Shown here: positions 5,475 through 6,310 of the stretch, piece after piece
Layout of the letters: each line of letters opens with the position of its first letter
How positions within the stretch are numbered: the first letter of the stretch is position 1
Source of the DNA: Frankiales bacterium
GTDB lineage: Bacteria > Actinomycetota > Actinomycetes > Mycobacteriales > SCTD01
Assembly: GCA_025965755.1 (NCBI GenBank)
Contig: JAOPWI010000056.1
Location: 1 to 6,310, forward strand
Direction: 5' to 3'
DNA length: 6,310 nucleotides
Position numbers and translations under genes: made by a program
The notes under the pieces: generated by a model
The model's input: only the letters and a program-made list of their open reading frames with translations
What the model was told of the DNA's origin: nothing
The model's database searches: none

Positions 5475-6217
5475 TGGACGGTCTCAGCCTGCTGGCCCGG
5501 GTGCTGTGCGTCTTCGCGCTGCTCGGGCTCGTGCTGTGGGCGCTGCGCCGCACCGACGGCCGGCGCACCGGCGCGAAGCGCACCGCGGACGTGCAGGTCC
5601 TCGGCTCCGCCCGGCTCGGCAAGGGCGCCGCGCTCACGGTCGTGCGGGTCGGCGGCGCGGAGTACGTCCTCGGCGTGACGGAGCAGTCCGTCACCCTGCT
5701 GGCCCCCGGCCCGGCGGCCCCCGCGCAGGCGCCCGCGCAGGAGCCGGTCGCCGCACCGGCCGCCGTCCCGCTGGCCGCCCGTGCGGACCTGCGCAGGACC
5801 GTCACCGACCAGCTGAGGGGCCGCCGCCCCGCGGCTCGGGAGGGCGCCACCGCGCCCACGACCGCGGCCTTCCTGCGCGACGCCTACCGCGTCGCCCGGG
5901 GCCGGCACGCCGAGAGCACCGACCTGTCCCCTGCCGCCGTCGCCAGCGCGCTGGCCGGTGTCCGCGGCGACGAGCCCGGCGCAACTCCCTCGACCGAAAC
6001 GCTGCAGCCGGCCGCCTCGCCCGCCGAAGCACAGGGCACACGCAGCCAGCCGGCTGCCCGCGCCGCGGACGGATCCGCAGCGCGCACCGCCAGCTCACGC
6101 CACGCCGGACGGCGTGCCGTGGCCCGCACGGACGCTCTGCGCGACGAGGAGCACCCGTGGACCCGCGCGTGCCGGCCGGCCTTCCGCACTCCTGCGGACG
6201 GGGCCGAGCTGCTCTGA
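5474..6217 (+). CDS. fliO: Flagellar biosynthesis protein FliO with extended C-terminal tail
   Basis: FliO is a small membrane protein that assists assembly of the FliP ring of the flagellar export gate. One membrane helix spans about residues 4-24 (LSLLARVLCVFALLGLVLWAL without the first or last residues is the hydrophobic core). A basic stretch follows, then the FliO core at about 39-77: VQVLGSARLGKGAALTVVRV, then GAEYVLGVTEQSVTLLA. The rest, about 170 residues, is an Ala/Pro/Arg-rich cytoplasmic tail without a recognisable domain, making this 247-residue protein longer than a typical FliO (about 100-150). Codons in the tail from about nt 5985 end in A or T more often than elsewhere, suggesting weak constraint. 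The start ATG 5474 overlaps the fliN stop as TGATG. The last 61 bases overlap fliP in another frame. Identification rests on topology, core motif and position between fliN and fliP. Confidence 0.85.
   Translation: MDGLSLLARVLCVFALLGLVLWALRRTDGRRTGAKRTADVQVLGSARLGKGAALTVVRVGGAEYVLGVTEQSVTLLAPGPAAPAQAPAQEPVAAPAAVPLAARADLRRTVTDQLRGRRPAAREGATAPTTAAFLRDAYRVARGRHAESTDLSPAAVASALAGVRGDEPGATPSTETLQPAASPAEAQGTRSQPAARAADGSAARTASSRHAGRRAVARTDALRDEEHPWTRACRPAFRTPADGAELL
6146..6151 (+). promoter_or_regulatory. Ribosome-binding site of fliP inside fliO
   Basis: GAGGAG followed by CACCC leads to GTG 6157 with 5-base spacing. The stretch is nearly identical to the flgD initiation site (GAGGAG 536-541, GTG 546). 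It supports the fliP start inside the fliO tail. The same bases also encode Asp-Glu-Glu-His in fliO. Confidence 0.65.
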
Positions 6218-6310
6218 GCGCGAGCGGCCGGCTGCTGGCCGGTCTGGTGCTGCTGCTCCTTCCGCTGCTCGTCCTCACGGCCCCCGCCGCCAGCGCCGCC
6301 CCGGCCCCCG
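6157..6310 (+). CDS. fliP: Flagellar export gate protein FliP, N-terminal fragment (cut by window edge)
   Basis: From GTG 6157 the frame stays open to the window end, giving 51 complete codons. The translation begins MDPRVPAGLP, has a basic n-region with several Arg, then a hydrophobic core (LLAGLVLLLLPLLVLTA, about residues 28-44) and an AASA-AP segment typical of a signal-peptidase site (cleavage likely after ASA, about residue 48). FliP is one of the few flagellar export-gate proteins with a cleavable signal peptide, and it normally follows fliO. None of the conserved FliP membrane core is within the window, so the name relies on signal peptide plus gene order. The first 61 bases overlap the fliO tail in a different frame. 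GTG 6169 is an in-frame alternative start with no ribosome site. Confidence 0.72.
   Translation, partial: MDPRVPAGLPHSCGRGRAALSASGRLLAGLVLLLLPLLVLTAPAASAAPAP

Overview
The window is very G+C rich, with third codon positions almost always G or C and frequent GTG starts. It carries a colinear run of flagellar genes, all on the + strand. Gene order (hook-length/cap/hook genes, then flbD-motA-motB, then fliM-fliN-fliO-fliP) and base composition point to a motile actinobacterium (Actinomycetota). The genus cannot be told from this sequence alone.

Layout: (1) 2-1896, hook assembly. It holds the 3' end of fliK (hook-length control, C-terminal domain), flgD (hook cap) and a short flgE-type hook gene. 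A strong G+C hairpin at 1919-1944 closes this block. (2) 1945-3949, stator block. A candidate sigma-28/WhiG-type promoter (TCAA-N15-GCCGAAGT, 1996-2022) and a strong Shine-Dalgarno lead into flbD (swrD-like), motA and motB, which are tightly packed. motA and motB are joined by a six-codon minicistron that overlaps the motA stop and the motB start. (3) 3950-4085, a 136-base spacer with two 19-bp near-repeats spaced 24 bp apart, a third degenerate copy, and two interleaved perfect inverted repeats of 10 and 11 bp. (4) 4086-6310, switch and export block. It holds a compact fliM with no visible CheY-binding N-terminal motif, fliN starting directly after the fliM stop in the same frame, fliO with a long unconserved tail, and the first 51 codons of fliP, which overlap the end of fliO by 61 bases in another frame.

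How they work together: FliK and FlgD govern polymerisation and length of the FlgE hook. MotA/MotB form the ion-driven stator, and FlbD/SwrD-type proteins are linked to stator power. FliM/FliN form the cytoplasmic switch (C-ring). FliO and FliP belong to the flagellar type III export gate.

This is mostly an ordinary flagellar locus and I see no new defence or mobile system. The least explained part is the repeat/dyad element in front of fliM, at the place where fliL often sits in related clusters. The antisense and alternative-frame open frames are high-GC shadows of these genes.
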